From: Chamaecrista fasciculata
Lineage: Eukaryota; Streptophyta; Magnoliopsida; Fabales; Fabaceae
Assembly: GCA_003254925.1 (NCBI GenBank)
Contig: QANZ01035946.1
Span: 1 to 64,000, forward strand
DNA: 64,000 bases
Direction of reading: 5' to 3'
Made by a program: the position numbers and the translations under genes. A model generated the notes under the pieces. It had not been told where the DNA came from and ran no database searches. It saw only the letters and a program-made list of their open reading frames with translations. This document shows, piece after piece, positions 44,600 through 57,232 of this stretch. The number at the start of each line of letters is the position of its first letter. Position 1 is the stretch's first letter.

Positions 44600-45790
44600 T
44601 TTAAAAAAGAATAATATTAAATTCCTACTTATCGAGTAAAAGTAACAGAAAATGTTCTTATGAGATTTCTAACACCTAAGACACAAATTGAATAAAACAA
44701 TAAATATTTTTTTTGATTTTTTATTAATAAGACTAAATTGATAACAAAACGAAATAACGCATTGAACAACCACCAAGGAAAGGCACCTGACGGAGCAATT
44801 GGATCAAGCAATCATCACTATTAGAATTATCTCACATTGATCATTCTAAGATAGTCACTAACTCAGCAATTAGATCAACAAACTTATCATGAAGATATCT
44901 CAAACAAGATAAATCCATAACAAGACATGAAACCTCATTGAATAGGTGATAGAATTGATCAAGAGTCACATATTAGCATTCACCCAAAAGGTTACAATCA
45001 AGATGTAAATGGAAGAATTAAGTTCAAACTCTCAATCTAAAAACAAGAACTAGAATCAAAACTAGTTTCCGAGTCAAAACCAAGAAATAGAACAAGAAAA
45101 AATCCTAATCCAAATGTGAGAAAGATCCCTAGAGGAAGCTCCTATCTCATGCTTTAATCCATTACTCCTCTGGATTGAGGGGTTTAGCTACTCATGATGC
45201 AGATATGAACAATAACAAGTCCAAATCCTGACTGAACTGTCATGGCACCAAGAAAGCTCCAAGCAGAAGCAGAAGATGGTAGACCGCTGTATGTGGTTGC
45301 TCACTCTCAAAAATTGACCTAGGAATGGATTATAATTGATTTTCAATCATTCCCAACTGGATCGGGCCAAATCCATTGAGAAATAGGCTTGGGCTTGATA
45401 ATTATAGAATTTTGCGCTACTTTTGCCGGTTGTTCGCTGGTTCAGTGTAAACCGGCAGATAATCGGACAACTACCCAAACATGCACCAATAAAATTCTGA
45501 TTCAGTCCTTGGCTCATTTTCTTGTATCATCGACTCTTCCTTGAGGATTATAGGGCTTCAGACTTCATTCAAACCTGTCAAGAACACCAAAGACCATGTG
45601 AACTCTAAAGATAAAAAGGATCGAACAAATAATTAACATCAAACCTCAGAGTAATCACACAATTAATCACAAATTAGTACAATTAAGCATTAAACCTCAA
45701 AGTGTCATATTCTATCATAAAATATCATAAAGGCCTGCAATTGACTCCCAAATGAATTTAAAATGCCCCAAAACATCATTGAATTGCATG
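44600..45790 (-). repeat. Possible LTR-derived sequence
   Basis: Style (ttgaggggtttagctactca, cgactcttccttgagg, repeated caaacctcagagtaatcac/taaacctcaaagtgtca) resembles a plant retrotransposon LTR in reverse. I found no second copy, primer site or target duplication, so the label is tentative. It runs directly into the LRR pseudogene. Confidence 0.3.
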
Positions 45791-45879
45791 ATGGAATACG
45801 GTACTATCACGCTTGCTCCACTTCACCACCTCCTTGTTCTTTTGCATATTCTCAAGTGACAACAAACATGTCATATGCT

Positions 45880-48640
45880 GCAGCTCCCCAAAAATATTAT
45901 TTTTCGGTGGAAATATTCCAACTCAACTTGGGAGTCTTTCACAACTGCAATATCTTAATCTTGGTGTCAACTTGTTGGAAGGTTCAATCTCATATCAACT
46001 AGGAAATTTGTCACACTTGCAGTATTTTGATCTCACAGGGAATCTTCTTGTTGGAATAATTCCTTATCAATTTGGGAACCTATCCAACTTGCAAGAGCTT
46101 CATCTTGGATATAATGATTCACTCAAAATTGACCAAGATGAGTGGTTGTCTAGTCTCACTACTTTAGCCCATCTTTTTTTGAACTCATTTGATGATTTAA
46201 GACATTCTCACAAGTGGCTCCAAATGATTTTAAAGCTACCAAATTTAAAAGAACTTCACCTAAACAATAATGATCTTTCAGATTATTATATACTTTCTTT
46301 GAGGACACCCCTTCAATTCAATTCTTGGGATACTCTTTCTGTCCTTGACTCTCTGAGAATGACTTCACATCTTCTATAATATTCTAGTGGCTTGCCAATG
46401 TCTCCACCAACCTTGTTCAACTTGATCTTAGTTCCAACCACTTACAAGGTGGACTAGGATTAAGATCCTTAGGGGATATATGTACCTTATGTTCATTATC
46501 ATTACAGAACAACAAATTAAGTTTAGACCTTCCAACAATTGTTCAAAGTTTATCTGGATGTGCTAGATTTTCCTTGCAAAAATTGGACTTAAGCTACAAT
46601 CAAATTACTGGGCCATTTGCTTGACCTTTTCACATTCCCATCTTTAAAGACTTTACACATTTCACAAAATCGATTAAATGCAACAATATCTGATGATCTT
46701 CGATTCCCACCTCAATTGGAGGAATTGTCAATTTCTTCTAACTCTTTAAAAGGTGTTTTCACTGACTCCCATTTTGCTAATATGCCCAACTTAAAAAATT
46801 TATTCCTCCATAACAATTCAATAGCTTTGAGATTTAACCACTATTGGATCCCTCCCTTTCAATTGGAGCAGATGACATTAGGTTCCTGTATGTTAGGACT
46901 TAGGACCAAGCTTTCCCAAATGGTTACAGACTCAAAATAGTTTCAATCTACTTGATCTTTCAAATGCCCAAATTTCAGACATAATTCCAGAGTGGTTTTG
47001 GCGAATATTAACACCAGTCCTATTGTACTTGGATCTTTTATACAATGATTTATGGGGTACAATACCAAACTCTCCCATACGATTTACTGGTAAGGATAAA
47101 CTTGTGATATCTTTGGCATCAAATCGTCTCCAAGACCCAATTCCAGAATTTTTGAATCATGCATTCGCACTCAATCTAACCAAGAACAATTTTTCAGAAT
47201 GTCACATGTTTTTATGTTCCAAGAGTGCAAATAATATGCTTGTCCTGTTAGGCGTCTCCAATAATCAATTGTCAGGACAACTTCTTGAGTGCTGGAGCCA
47301 ATTCAATTACTTAGGGTACTTAGATTTAAGTAGCAAAAATTTTCCTGGATCAGTTCCTGCCTCTTTTGGTGATCTAAACCATCTTAAATATTTTTATTTT
47401 GGTAGGAGAAAGTTTAGGTGAGTTGGGCCTCGTGAGATCACCAAAGTCAAGGCATGCCTCCAGGCTCTATGAGCACTTACAAAGATACTTATACAGATCG
47501 CCTGACAACAATGTCCTCACATCGGCAATGGGAATCGAACTCACAACTTTGTGGATTATGAGTCAACTCCTTACCAACTGGACCAACCTTTGTTGGCTAC
47601 ACCATCTTAAATATTTTATCTTGAGAAAAAACATGTTTAGTGAAGAGTTACCTTTGTCCTTAAACAATTGCTCCGAATTAAAGATGTTAGATGTTGGGGA
47701 AAATGTTATGAGGGCACATACTTTCATGGATTGGGATGGACTTACATAAGTTGAGATTCTTAATTTTACGCAAAAATCACTTTTGTGGAAGTATACCTTT
47801 CCAACTTTGTTATGTGACAAGCATTCAGTTCTTGGATCACTTATTCAACAATCTCTTTGGCCAATTACCCAAATGCTTTCAGAACTTCACTTCAATGGCT
47901 GATGAGACTATTCAATTGATAAATGAGGATTCTTACAATTCGAACATGGGGAGGAAATTTATATTTTATCAGGTAATTACACTGCTCATGTGGAAAGGTG
48001 TAGAACAAATGTTTGAGAGAAATATTTTTTACGTGAAAGGCATTGATCTTTCACGTAATCAATTAACCAAAGAAATACCAGTTGAATTATGCAATTTGGT
48101 TGCATTGGACAACTTAAATTTGTCAAGAAATCATTTCACTGGGGAAATTCCTTCGGACATTGGACAATTTGCAATGCTAAAATTTTCTTGATTTGTCAAG
48201 AAACCATTTAATAATTGGTTCAATTTCTTCAAGCCTAGCCCAAATTAATCGTCTTTCTATGTTGGATTCGTCACATAACATTCTTTCTAAAAAAATCCCA
48301 ATTAGCACACAGCTACAAAGTTTTAGTATCTCGGCTTATGAAGAAAACCTTGATCTTTGTGGGAAACCACTTGAGAAGATCTGTCCTGATGATGATGAAA
48401 AACCTCAAGAAAAACACACAGTCCAAGAAGATGAGGATTTGCTTTTCTCTAAAGGATTTTATTGGAGTATGGCTTTGGGATTTGTGGTTGGATGTTGTGG
48501 AATCTTAGGCTCAATACTCTTCCACTGCTCTTGGAGGCATCTCTAATTCGTGTTCTTGAACAATATGGCTGACACCATTTATGTGATGCTCATACTAAAT
48601 GCAAATAAATGCAAGAGGTGGCTTAATGGTTACTTGGTAG
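45880..48640 (+). pseudogene. Receptor-like protein with extracellular LRRs, broken
   Basis: Reads as the LRR-RLP class (Cf/EIX type) without a kinase. LRR units such as GSLSQLQYLNLGVNLLEGSI, GNLSHLQYFDLTGNLLVGII and GIDLSRNQLTKEIP are followed by an island region (FYQVITLLMWKGVEQMF), the last LRRs, LCGKPLEKICPDDDEK, a membrane helix (WSMALGFVVGCCGILGSILF) and a short basic tail (NKCKRWLNG). The signal peptide and N-terminal cap are missing. Frame changes occur near 46370, 46620, 46935 and 47400-47750, a shift lies near 48190, and TAA at 48544 replaces a residue in WRH.YF just before the tail. A SINE interrupts the LRRs at 47395. Such genes usually act as cell-surface immune receptors; this one cannot. 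Confidence 0.88.
47395..47600 (-). mobile_element. tRNA-derived SINE inside the LRR pseudogene
   Basis: A 206-bp insert is flanked by the 17-bp duplication ACCATCTTAAATATTTT (47378-47394 and 47601-47617). On the minus strand an A box (TGGTCCAGTTGGT) and B box (GAGTTCGATTCC) lie ~30 bp apart near its 5' end, the polymerase III promoter layout of plant SINEs. Joining the flanks gives the LRR phrase HLKYFILRKNMFSEELP in one frame, so the SINE landed in coding sequence. Confidence 0.88.
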
Positions 48641-49056
48641 TAATTTCTCACTCTTTCTATTCTTGCTTTCTGCTTTTGCATATATATATACTACATATGT
48701 TTTCACTCCATTTGTGCTTTCAGATCCTTCTTCATACATATCCATAGGACACAAATAGAGAATAGATGGTTAATGAAAAACTAATGTTTCCCCTTTTCTC
48801 TATCAACAAGTACAAATTTTTTTATGCATATATATGTTTCTTTATTTTGCAAAGTGTTATTATATGCTCCCTCTTTCTTAATTCCGTTCAGGGTTAGCTT
48901 AAGATTAAAGTTTAATTCTTGACATGAGATGCAAATGCTGATGTGGCATAATTATAGCCATTAATGTAATTTAATGTTGAAAAATAATAAAAAAAATAAT
49001 AAATTTTTTAACCAATTACAACTGTGTATGGAGTCACACCACTACTTACATACAAC
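48641..49056. other. Spacer, nothing recognised
   Basis: No gene or defined repeat was found between the LRR pseudogene and the Harbinger-like element. Confidence 0.5.
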
Positions 49057-49390
49057 TAAGGGTCTGTTTGGGAGGATGAGGATTATGATCTCATCTCATT
49101 CAATCATCATCTCATCTTAGGATTGGATGAACAGTAATGACTTGGTGTTTTTTGGAACTTTCATCTCATCTCATCTCATCCACATCATCATCTCATTCAC
49201 AACATCATCTTATTTTCTCTTACAATTACTAATCTATCCCTACTTATACACCTATAATTACCTATACTTTAATACAAATATAAAAAAAAGAATTAGACAA
49301 AATAGTAATTTTACATACCCTCATTTATTACACTTATAATTTTCTCTCTGCATCTATCATTTCTCATCATTTTTTTTCTTTTCCACTCAC

Positions 49391-49465
<75 letters not shown>

Positions 49466-49520
49466 CTCTCTCTCTCTTTCACACACCCACACCCACACTC
49501 TTATATATATATATATATTA
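49391..49520 (+). repeat. Compound microsatellite (CT)n-(CA)n-(TA)n
   Basis: About 20 CT units, then CA units with a few interruptions, a second CT block and a TA run, inside the Harbinger-like element. Confidence 0.95.
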
Positions 49521-50544
49521 ATTTATATTGATTTAATTAAACAAAATTTTACAATATTATTATTTTTTTAGTTGCAATATTCCTCTATTTGTTTTGAGTA
49601 GAATATACAATTTAATCCCTAAAATATTTTTTAAGTTATAATCTTCTTCCATTCTCTTTAATGTAGTTTTTTTTTAAAAGAAAAAAAATTAACTATCTTC
49701 ACTTTTATAGGTATTTTAGTTCTCAAACTATGAGCTCAAGTTCATTGGCTCTTAAAATTATTTTTTATTTAGTTTTTTTTCTCAAACTATGCAATTAGTT
49801 TCATTGTCATCCTCAGACTATTTTTTGTTCTATATTCGTGTCCAAAATTATTCGATGATTATACACTCTGGATAATGGAAAATAATTTTTTTGTTGGAAA
49901 AAGATACAAGTTTCCACGTGTCTATTGTTTTTTTGGTTCGAATCATGGGTAGCTAGAAAATTGTAATGTTTTATTTTTTTTTGTCCCAATGTTCTTCTAT
50001 ATGTTTGAGTAAAATTTATAATTGAATCCAAATTTTTTTAAGGTACAATCTTTTTCTAGTCCCGCTATTATATTTTTTTAAAAAAATAGAATAAAAAATT
50101 GTGTAGTGTTGTTTTTTTTTTTCCCAATGTTCTTTTATTTGTTTTATTAAAATATATAATTGAATTCAAAATAATTTTTGTTAAGATACAATCTTCTTCT
50201 AAACCCGTTATAACATATTTAAAAAAAAAGTGAAAAAAATGGAAAAGTTTTATATTCACATTTGTTGGCAGTCTAGTCTTCAAACTATGAGATAAGTTCA
50301 TTTCGGTTATCAAAATATTTGTTATATTTTTGAGTCTGAACGTCAATTCAATCCCTCTTTTTTTTTAATATATCTGACGAAGTTTTTTGAAAAAATTAAA
50401 AAGAGTTAAAACTATTTCTCGTTCTGTTTTGTTTATCAAACTATGAGATTAGTTAAAACTATTTCCTAAATAATAACGGTAATATTTTTTTAGGGACAAA
50501 ATACAAAATGGCCCACGTGTATGTACAGGCTTGAATCATTGGAT

Positions 50545-50725
50545 TCAAAAATAAAGGGTTAAAGGGTTAATTTGGTCCTAAATGTTTGCCCTAATGTTCA
50601 TTTTGGTCCACCATTAATCATTTTGCTAACATTTAGGACCAATTTGAACATTTATTAAAATAATGGACCAAAATGAATATTAGGCCATACATTTAGGACC
50701 AAAATGAACCTTTCACCACACATTT
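50545..50725. mobile_element. Small foldback repeat nested in the Harbinger-like element
   Basis: ggtcctaaatgtttgcccta and its inverse ggccatacatttaggacc flank a short palindromic unit. It is the same family as 16790-17315 and 52893-53060. The ends lack a clear target duplication. Confidence 0.55.
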
Positions 50726-51805
50726 TATTACAATTTAGTGTTGTTTTGTAATTTGCTATTTGGTCCTCAAACTATTATTTGTTATTTTTTTGTCGTTGAA
50801 TTTCATAAATAGACCCCATTATTAATGATTGGGGTTTTCTACAAGGCCCGAGTTATCATTTACACATGTTAGAGATTGATTAATTGGAACAGTTCGAATT
50901 TATGGACCAAATTGTATGTCAAAAAATAATTCCAATATTATTTTCATTTTGGCCCATAATCTCATCCACGTGGATTTGGATTGACCCCTAACCCTCAATC
51001 TAAAATTTTCTCATCCTCACAATTTCCAATACCATATCACACTTCCCAATATCATCTCATCTCAATATTATTTCAATTAAAACACAACCAAACACCTATC
51101 ATCTCATCTCATTATTTCCATCTCATCTCATTATTTCCTACCATTTCTACCCCTATACAAATTACAAAAATCCATCAACTTATTTCTACCAACCACAATC
51201 ATTACATACCCTTTTATATAATTTCACACCCTATTTACATCATTATCACTAAAATCACCCAAACACTAATACATCATCTCATCTCATCCAATTAAAAAAT
51301 AATCTCATCCCATCCATTTGGATGAGATTGGATTAAAATTAACTGGCTCCCAAACAGACCCTAACTTTTCCACGTGTCATTATTTTATTGGCTCATGACT
51401 CATTGCATCCCATGTCAAGAATCAAACTTTGCATTATAGATTTACCAATTTTTTTATTTTTATTTTTTAGGAGAAACTTACTTGAACACCTCTTAGTTCT
51501 AGCTTGGATTATACGCTATGCTAGTAGGTGGACCGATGGCATGACTCTTGTGAGTATTTGCTGCTAAACATTTCAAAGTTGTGGCAAATAGTGAATTGTG
51601 TTTTATATGTTGTTATGCTGTGAACTATTGGGAAGATTATGTACTTATCTGTTTGTGTTATTAGAGTGATATCAAACTGGTTATATCTTATGGCCTAAAT
51701 AACTATTTTATACTTTTGAAGACCTCTTATTAATTTCTCTTTTCATTTTTATTGTTTCTTCTTCATTTTTGGTGCTATTTATATATTCTGATACGATGAA
51801 CAAAG

Positions 51806-51976
51806 AGTAAACTAACAATTTAGTCCCTAAAAGATTACTGAACTGAAAACTTAATCCCTGAAAGATCGAAATGATATATTAATTAGTCCTTTTTTGGTCT
51901 AAATAGTATATTATTTCAATCTTTCAAGGATTAAAAAGTATACGTCTTGATCTTTTAGGGACTAAACTGTACTCAT
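51806..51976. repeat. Partial foldback repeat
   Basis: actaacaatttagtccctaa at the left and cttttagggactaaactgt at the right are inverse. It is related to the longer copy at 61688-61952. The rest of 51365-52219 contains nothing assignable. Confidence 0.5.
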
Positions 51977-52219
51977 GAAAAAACAAGTCTTATTTTATTT
52001 ATTTTTTTTTAAAAAAAAGAGAAAGAAAGAAAAATGAAAATAAGTTAATTATTAACTTCTCAAACTCAGCACACAAGTAGGCACGGTGGTTTTGGCAATG
52101 TCTATAGAGGCATCTTGAAACAAGAAGGAAACTCTCAACTCGCTATAAAGAGAATATCAAGACATTCTTGTGATAAAAGAACACTGGTAGGATGAAAGCG
52201 TTCAGGATAGAAATGTTTT

Positions 52220-52568
52220 GGCAAAAGTACTAATTTTGTCTCTAAACTTTACTCCAACTGTCAATTTCATCCCCAATCTTTTTTTGCTGTCAATTTCGTC
52301 CCCAATGTTTCATGTTTTGATCAATCTTATTCTTTGCTCTTACTTTAGCCAAATATTATCGACAGAATTTACGCGACTAATAATATATAATGTAGAATTG
52401 ATAGAAAAAAAAACTCAAATCCTAACTCAGATCGAAAAACAGAATGCAGTGTGTCGTTAATTTATTGAAAGAAATTAGTTAAAGAATAATATTGGCTAAA
52501 ATGTGAAACACTGGGGACGAAATTGACAATTAGTGTAAAATTTGAAGACGAAATTAGTACTTTTACCA
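52220..52568. mobile_element. Mutator-type foldback MITE
   Basis: GGCAAAAGTACTAATTTTGTC-like left end and the inverse ...AATTAGTACTTTTACC right end. The flanks AAATGTTTT and AAATATTTT are 8 of 9 alike, a plausible aged 9-bp duplication. Any ORF inside is a by-product of the arms. Confidence 0.65.
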
Positions 52569-52892
52569 AAATATTTTTATAATTGGCTCATGACTCATCC
52601 CAAATATTTTTCATTTTTCTCACAGGCTCATCCTACATCTTTCTACCTACCTCTTTTTACTAGTCATATACTCTATTCTCTCTCTAAAATTAAATGCTGA
52701 ATTACCATGTATATAGACCACTGTATTCCTTACATATCATCGTCTGATCTCACTACACCATAAAGTTTTGGAGATACCAATCAACGGTCATCTACATATG
52801 TCTGCTTCAAAAATATAATGATCCACCCAAGACTTTGCAAAAAAGGACATCTATTGCGAGATCAAGTGATTTGAGAGAGAATATAGTTGGTT

Positions 52893-53060
52893 AAAGGTTC
52901 ATTTTGGTCCTAAATGCTTGCTCTAATGTTCATTTTGGTCCATTATGTTTCAAAATGTTCAAATTGGTCCTAAATGTTGGCAAAATGTTTCATTTTGGTC
53001 CAAATCATTGAATATGACTCGTTTCAAGTTCAAACTTATAAGTTTAGAGTTCAAAAGTTA
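52893..53060. repeat. One arm of the 16790-17315 repeat family
   Basis: cattttggtcctaaatgctt and caaattggtcctaaatgttg match the left arm of 16790-17315. The right arm is absent. Confidence 0.55.
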
Positions 53061-53552
53061 TTTTAGACATAAATAAGATATTAGACACCTCACAAGTCAC
53101 AACACCTATCCAAATGAAAAAAAAAACTCATTTTATAAGATTAAATTATTCCCCGAAATACAACATTCTAAATATTATTTTTTTTAATCCACGTAAGCAA
53201 AATTAACTTATTCCGAACCCCATAATCCTAAAATTAGTTTTTCAATTCGCATACCACAGTTCCTAAATTCTTAATAGACAGTTACATATACCGATAAAAC
53301 TTTTATTAATCTTTTTCCTTCCTTTAACAAAAAGGATGCTGAGATGAATCGAATAATGCTTCAATCCTTTCATTGAATATGAAAATTGTCTTCTGTAATA
53401 CAATTAACCAAAAAACAACAAAGCAAAAAAACTTCATACATTTCGGAAGTGAAAGCTTTCCATTCAATCATGTACTATCTCTTCACAAACTTCTAAGGCT
53501 GTGATTCACAAAAAAGAAAAAGTGTTGAATCAAAGCCCACCAGTTTTGGATT

Positions 53553-56500
53553 CTAAACATCTTGATTCCTCATTGATTTATCAGTGTAAAGAACATCCTC
53601 AATCCAAGCAACAATGTTGAATGCTAGGCCTTCTAAGACTCTTGAGTAGCTTTCTAGTATTGCTTTCCCAACATCCTGCACAACATTGATTCCGTTCTTA
53701 GTCCATATTATCTAACAATTATGATGTCTACGTGATATTCTGGTCAAAAAGAAAGACATAAGATTATTAACTGCTAATTCAAAGCTTTTTGTATTTTTGT
53801 TGTCACTTTAGTACCCAAAAAGTATGATTTTGTTCTAAACTCAACACTCCAGCGTTACTACATAGTACATACTATATTATTTTTGTAAAAAAAAAATGGA
53901 ACAAAGTTACTATATTCTTCAATGTTCCTAGGACAAAATGTTCAATGAAGATGAAAGAAAATCAAACTCCAATTCTAAAATTGGAAAAAAGGAAAATTAA
54001 ATAATTGGTCCCTAAATTTTACTCAAGCTTTTATGTTGGTCCCTACATTTTTTTTTAAAATCAGTTTCTATATTTTGTATATCTTTAAACTTTAGTCATC
54101 AATACTTAACTATATAATAATATTTATAAAGTATAAGGGTTTGTTTAAAAGAAAAAAAACAGTAGGGACTAGATTAAAAATTGGGATAAAGAATAAGGAT
54201 CAATTGATTAATTTTCCCAAAACAAACAAAAAAAAGCTATAGAATAGTAAGTTGACAGTCAGACCATTTTCAGAGGACTAAAATAGAGTTTTTATTGACA
54301 GTGGCCATGTCATAAATTTCTGGTTTCTGCAATTTTTCAGTGCTGTTCATGAATATATGATCCTGAAACTTACCTGATTGTATTGAATCTTGAAAGTGTC
54401 CAGGGATGTCTGAGAAAGCTCAGGATATCTTTGCTTCAAGCAAAATAATAAAGTCTCGGCTCTCTCAGCTAATATATAATTTTTGTCACTCCTGTCAGTA
54501 TCAGACATGAGATCTTTTACTTTATTCCATGATGATTTTGAATGGCTCAGGCAAGCTTTACGTCTCCACGTGTACATTGACGCTTCAACTCTGTCTGCTA
54601 GCTCGAGTGCCTCGTGTTCAGAACTTATGTTTAGAAAGTCAAGAAGGTTGTCAGGCGAGAATTTGTCTGCAGTATGCACATATCGGTATATTGAATCTCC
54701 TAGACTTGCTCTTCCACTCTGAACAGTTATTTTGAAACAGGAAAGAAGTCAGATAAAAATTGAAGTCATTTCTTGTACAAGAGTATGTGAAGGCTACTTG
54801 ATACATTCAATGAAACTGAACATTAGTACAGACCTATAACCATTTTCAATAGCACACGAAATGTTAGATTATCTGATAGAGATCCAAATGACCTTGGGGA
54901 ACCCTCCCTCAAAAGCTATTTGTTGAAGAGAAAGAATCAACGCACTCCACCGAGCATCCCATTCTACTCGATATGGGACTTAGGCATCCCAAACAACCAA
55001 AGTCTCTATCATTACTATAATGAAACTTATTCATGGGCTTCTAGTTGTTAGATTCAGCTTTTGAATTGAACATGTCACTAACACCGAACCAAAGTTCCTA
55101 TTATCAAATTGGTGAATAAACTCTTATGTTTTAGTAGTTCTTCATACCAAACCATTCTTCTCCTTCATTAATTTAATGTCTCAAGATTATGTATTGGTTT
55201 AGAGATGTAGGCTCGCGTTAACTTGAAAACCTTGTTAGAATCAGATGCTTCTAGTGCCTCGCATAAATTTACACCAAACTGTTCTCTCCAAGGCTCTGAT
55301 CAAATTATTGGCTTCCCTATGAAAACCAGGAAAATCTTAAGACCAAATCCTAAGAGATCAATTTATTACAATATATTTAACAGAATCACAGCTGAAAATA
55401 ATGAAAACTGGTTCTGCTTGGGTTTTAGACCGAGATTTTCATAAACATCTTTAACCATAGTGCCACCAGTGAGAACAAACCTTGGGAAGACTAGCCATAT
55501 ATGATTCAGGAATATCCATCTCCGCAAGAATGCTGCTATTTATAGCCATTGCTGCTTTATGAATTTGACTCGCGCAATCCCGTTTTGTTCTTAAGTGCTT
55601 CCTTGACTTTTCAGAGAGGCCACCAGTGTGAATACAGGGAACTGGCAACCACCATTTCTCATCTTTCCTCTGAACAATCTTTCGGAATGAGCCTGCACGT
55701 GAACGCATTGAATTATCTGATATGCTCCCTTGCTCTGCATACCAGAATTCAGCATCCTGGAAACTATCGAGTATTTCCTGTCAGAAATATCCATTTTCAT
55801 AAGTCACAAGGCCTCTGACCGATAGAATCAGTTTTGTTATGGAAAAGAAGCTATTGATGTTTGACTTACTATAAGCATTGTGTCAAGCTTCTGCAGCGCT
55901 GGGAGGTTAATATAAATATCCGACCTTGGTCTGCTTGTCATCATCTGAGAGACATCATAAGATCGTGAATAAACACAACAAACAAATTACATAAAACTTT
56001 AACGTTATTGTTTTAGTAAAATCTCACCTCTACAATTGTGCCAGTTTCTAAATACTGTGCAGTTGGGGCAAATTCTACTATATAATCACAAACCGATAGA
56101 AGACAATTCATTTCTCTATTCCACATAGCCTTCTTCTCAGGCTTCAGAGGCTCCAACTTCAAATTTTGTCCAAAAACAGTTGCTGCAGTATTCCCAAATA
56201 CAAATATGTATAATGACATTAGAATTTCGAATCAGCTACCATGTAGGTTCATCAAAGATGTATGTTTTCTCAATTCAATCCTTAGAAGATAACTATCTCC
56301 ATTTGTCAAGCTACATGATCTTGTCATGAAACTATCAATTGAATCCAAAGTAGGATTATATCGATGGATTTATAAAAGTGATGGGTGTTCAATGATGGTA
56401 ATTATTTTAGATGGCAAAAAATGAAAAGGACAATAATTATCTTCGAAGGATTTTTTTTTTTTTTTACTTTTTTATTTTAGACTAATCCAGACATGACCCA

Positions 56501-57232
56501 TGTTGAGAGTCTCCCAATGGGAATAGCTACATTCACAAGGTCTTAAATCCGTGACCTTACTTATGAGATACCAAGCCGCTTACAACTTGGACTGACCCCG
56601 CATTGGTATAAGGATTAAATTAATGGAACATAAATCTTTCAGAAGTTTACTCTAAACTTTAAGATGCAATGAATGAAATTTCTCCCCGGTTGTGATATTG
56701 CTATTACAAAAGAATTACCATAAAGGTTGGTGATGGCATTTGAGATTGTAACTGCAGTGCAGACACCCTTTCCCCCGCCAGACATGTCTTCCCCCAAAAG
56801 AAGCTTGGCAAATTTTTCCTTCATCATTTCGAGCTCTGCTAATTTACACAAAATCGAGTCAATTATTCATCTCTACAAAATCAACTCCGTAAACTATGCA
56901 AACAAACCTGATTCTACGAGATCTCGGTCTTCGAGTTTATCATCCAGCAAACGCCTGTTCAGCTTCCTTTCTGACCTTAAAAGAACAGCTTGATTAGGAC
57001 TGCGTTTAATGCTCAGACTCTGGGATGGTGAAGGTTCACCGGAAAAGGCATTGTCATCTATTGTCTCCGAGAAGTTCGAAGCCTCCGAGTTAGTCCGGCA
57101 ATACGCGAAAGAATCACCACTCATTGTGGAGTACAGAGAAGTTCCAGATGCTGATTGATCATTCTGATCCACAGAAGGCGAAGGCCGACAACAAACATCA
57201 TAGGATTCATCGGAATTTGATGAATTCTCCAT
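53553..57232 (-). CDS. ROPGEF: Rop guanine nucleotide exchange factor (PRONE domain), 7 exons, 471 aa
   Basis: Exons: 57232-56908, 56835-56719, 56182-56028, 55944-55870, 55756-55481, 54718-54374, 53675-53553. All introns are GT-AG, and 1416 nt close in frame at TAG. Residues 1-108 are a Ser-rich variable region ([15 protein letters not shown]). PRONE fills ~109-471: [132 protein letters not shown] and [20 protein letters not shown]. These are the hallmark blocks of plant RopGEFs, which load GTP onto ROP small GTPases at the plasma membrane for polar growth and receptor signalling. The protein ends only ~10 residues after PRONE ([10 protein letters not shown]), so it lacks a long C-terminal tail. 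Introns contain a SINE, a solo TRIM LTR and a foldback repeat, with no coding damage. The paralogue number is not resolved. Confidence 0.94.
53991..54218. mobile_element. Foldback repeat in RopGEF intron 6
   Basis: ggaaaattaaataattggtc at the left and the inverse ggatcaattgattaattttcc at the right. No matching target duplication was found. Confidence 0.5.
54874..55011 (-). mobile_element. Solo TRIM LTR in RopGEF intron 5
   Basis: On the minus strand it runs TGATAGAGACTTTGG ... CTATCA and contains cccatatcgagtagaatg and ggatgctcggtggagt, matching the TRIM LTRs at 5122-5560. The flanks TTATC and TTACT match only partly. No internal region remains, consistent with LTR recombination. Confidence 0.85.
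56453..56609 (-). mobile_element. SINE with poly(A) tail in RopGEF intron 2
   Basis: On the minus strand it starts ccaatgcggggtcagtccaa, has an A-box-like GTCCAAGTTGTAAGCGG and a B-box-like GGTCACGGATTTAAGACC, and ends in a poly(A) tract (poly-T at 56451-56465 on +). AAGGATT flanks it (56446-56452 and 56610-56616). It lies antisense to nothing and parallel to the gene. Confidence 0.7.

Larger units (their letters stand above)
49060..51361. mobile_element. Large PIF/Harbinger-like non-autonomous element (2.3 kb)
   Basis: Ends GGGTCTGTTTGGGAG and CTCCCAAACAGACCC are perfect inverted repeats. TAA flanks both (49057-49059 and 51362-51364), the TWA target of this superfamily. Both subterminal zones repeat atctcatctcatc-like motifs in inverse orientation over ~300 bp. 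The interior is noncoding A/T-rich sequence plus a microsatellite cluster and another foldback repeat. No DDE transposase or Myb-like ORF. Confidence 0.88.

Noticed and set aside
47560-47590. Stand-alone nuclear tRNA gene from the A and B boxes
   Set aside because: There is no acceptor stem, and the boxes lie inside a SINE with 17-bp target duplications.
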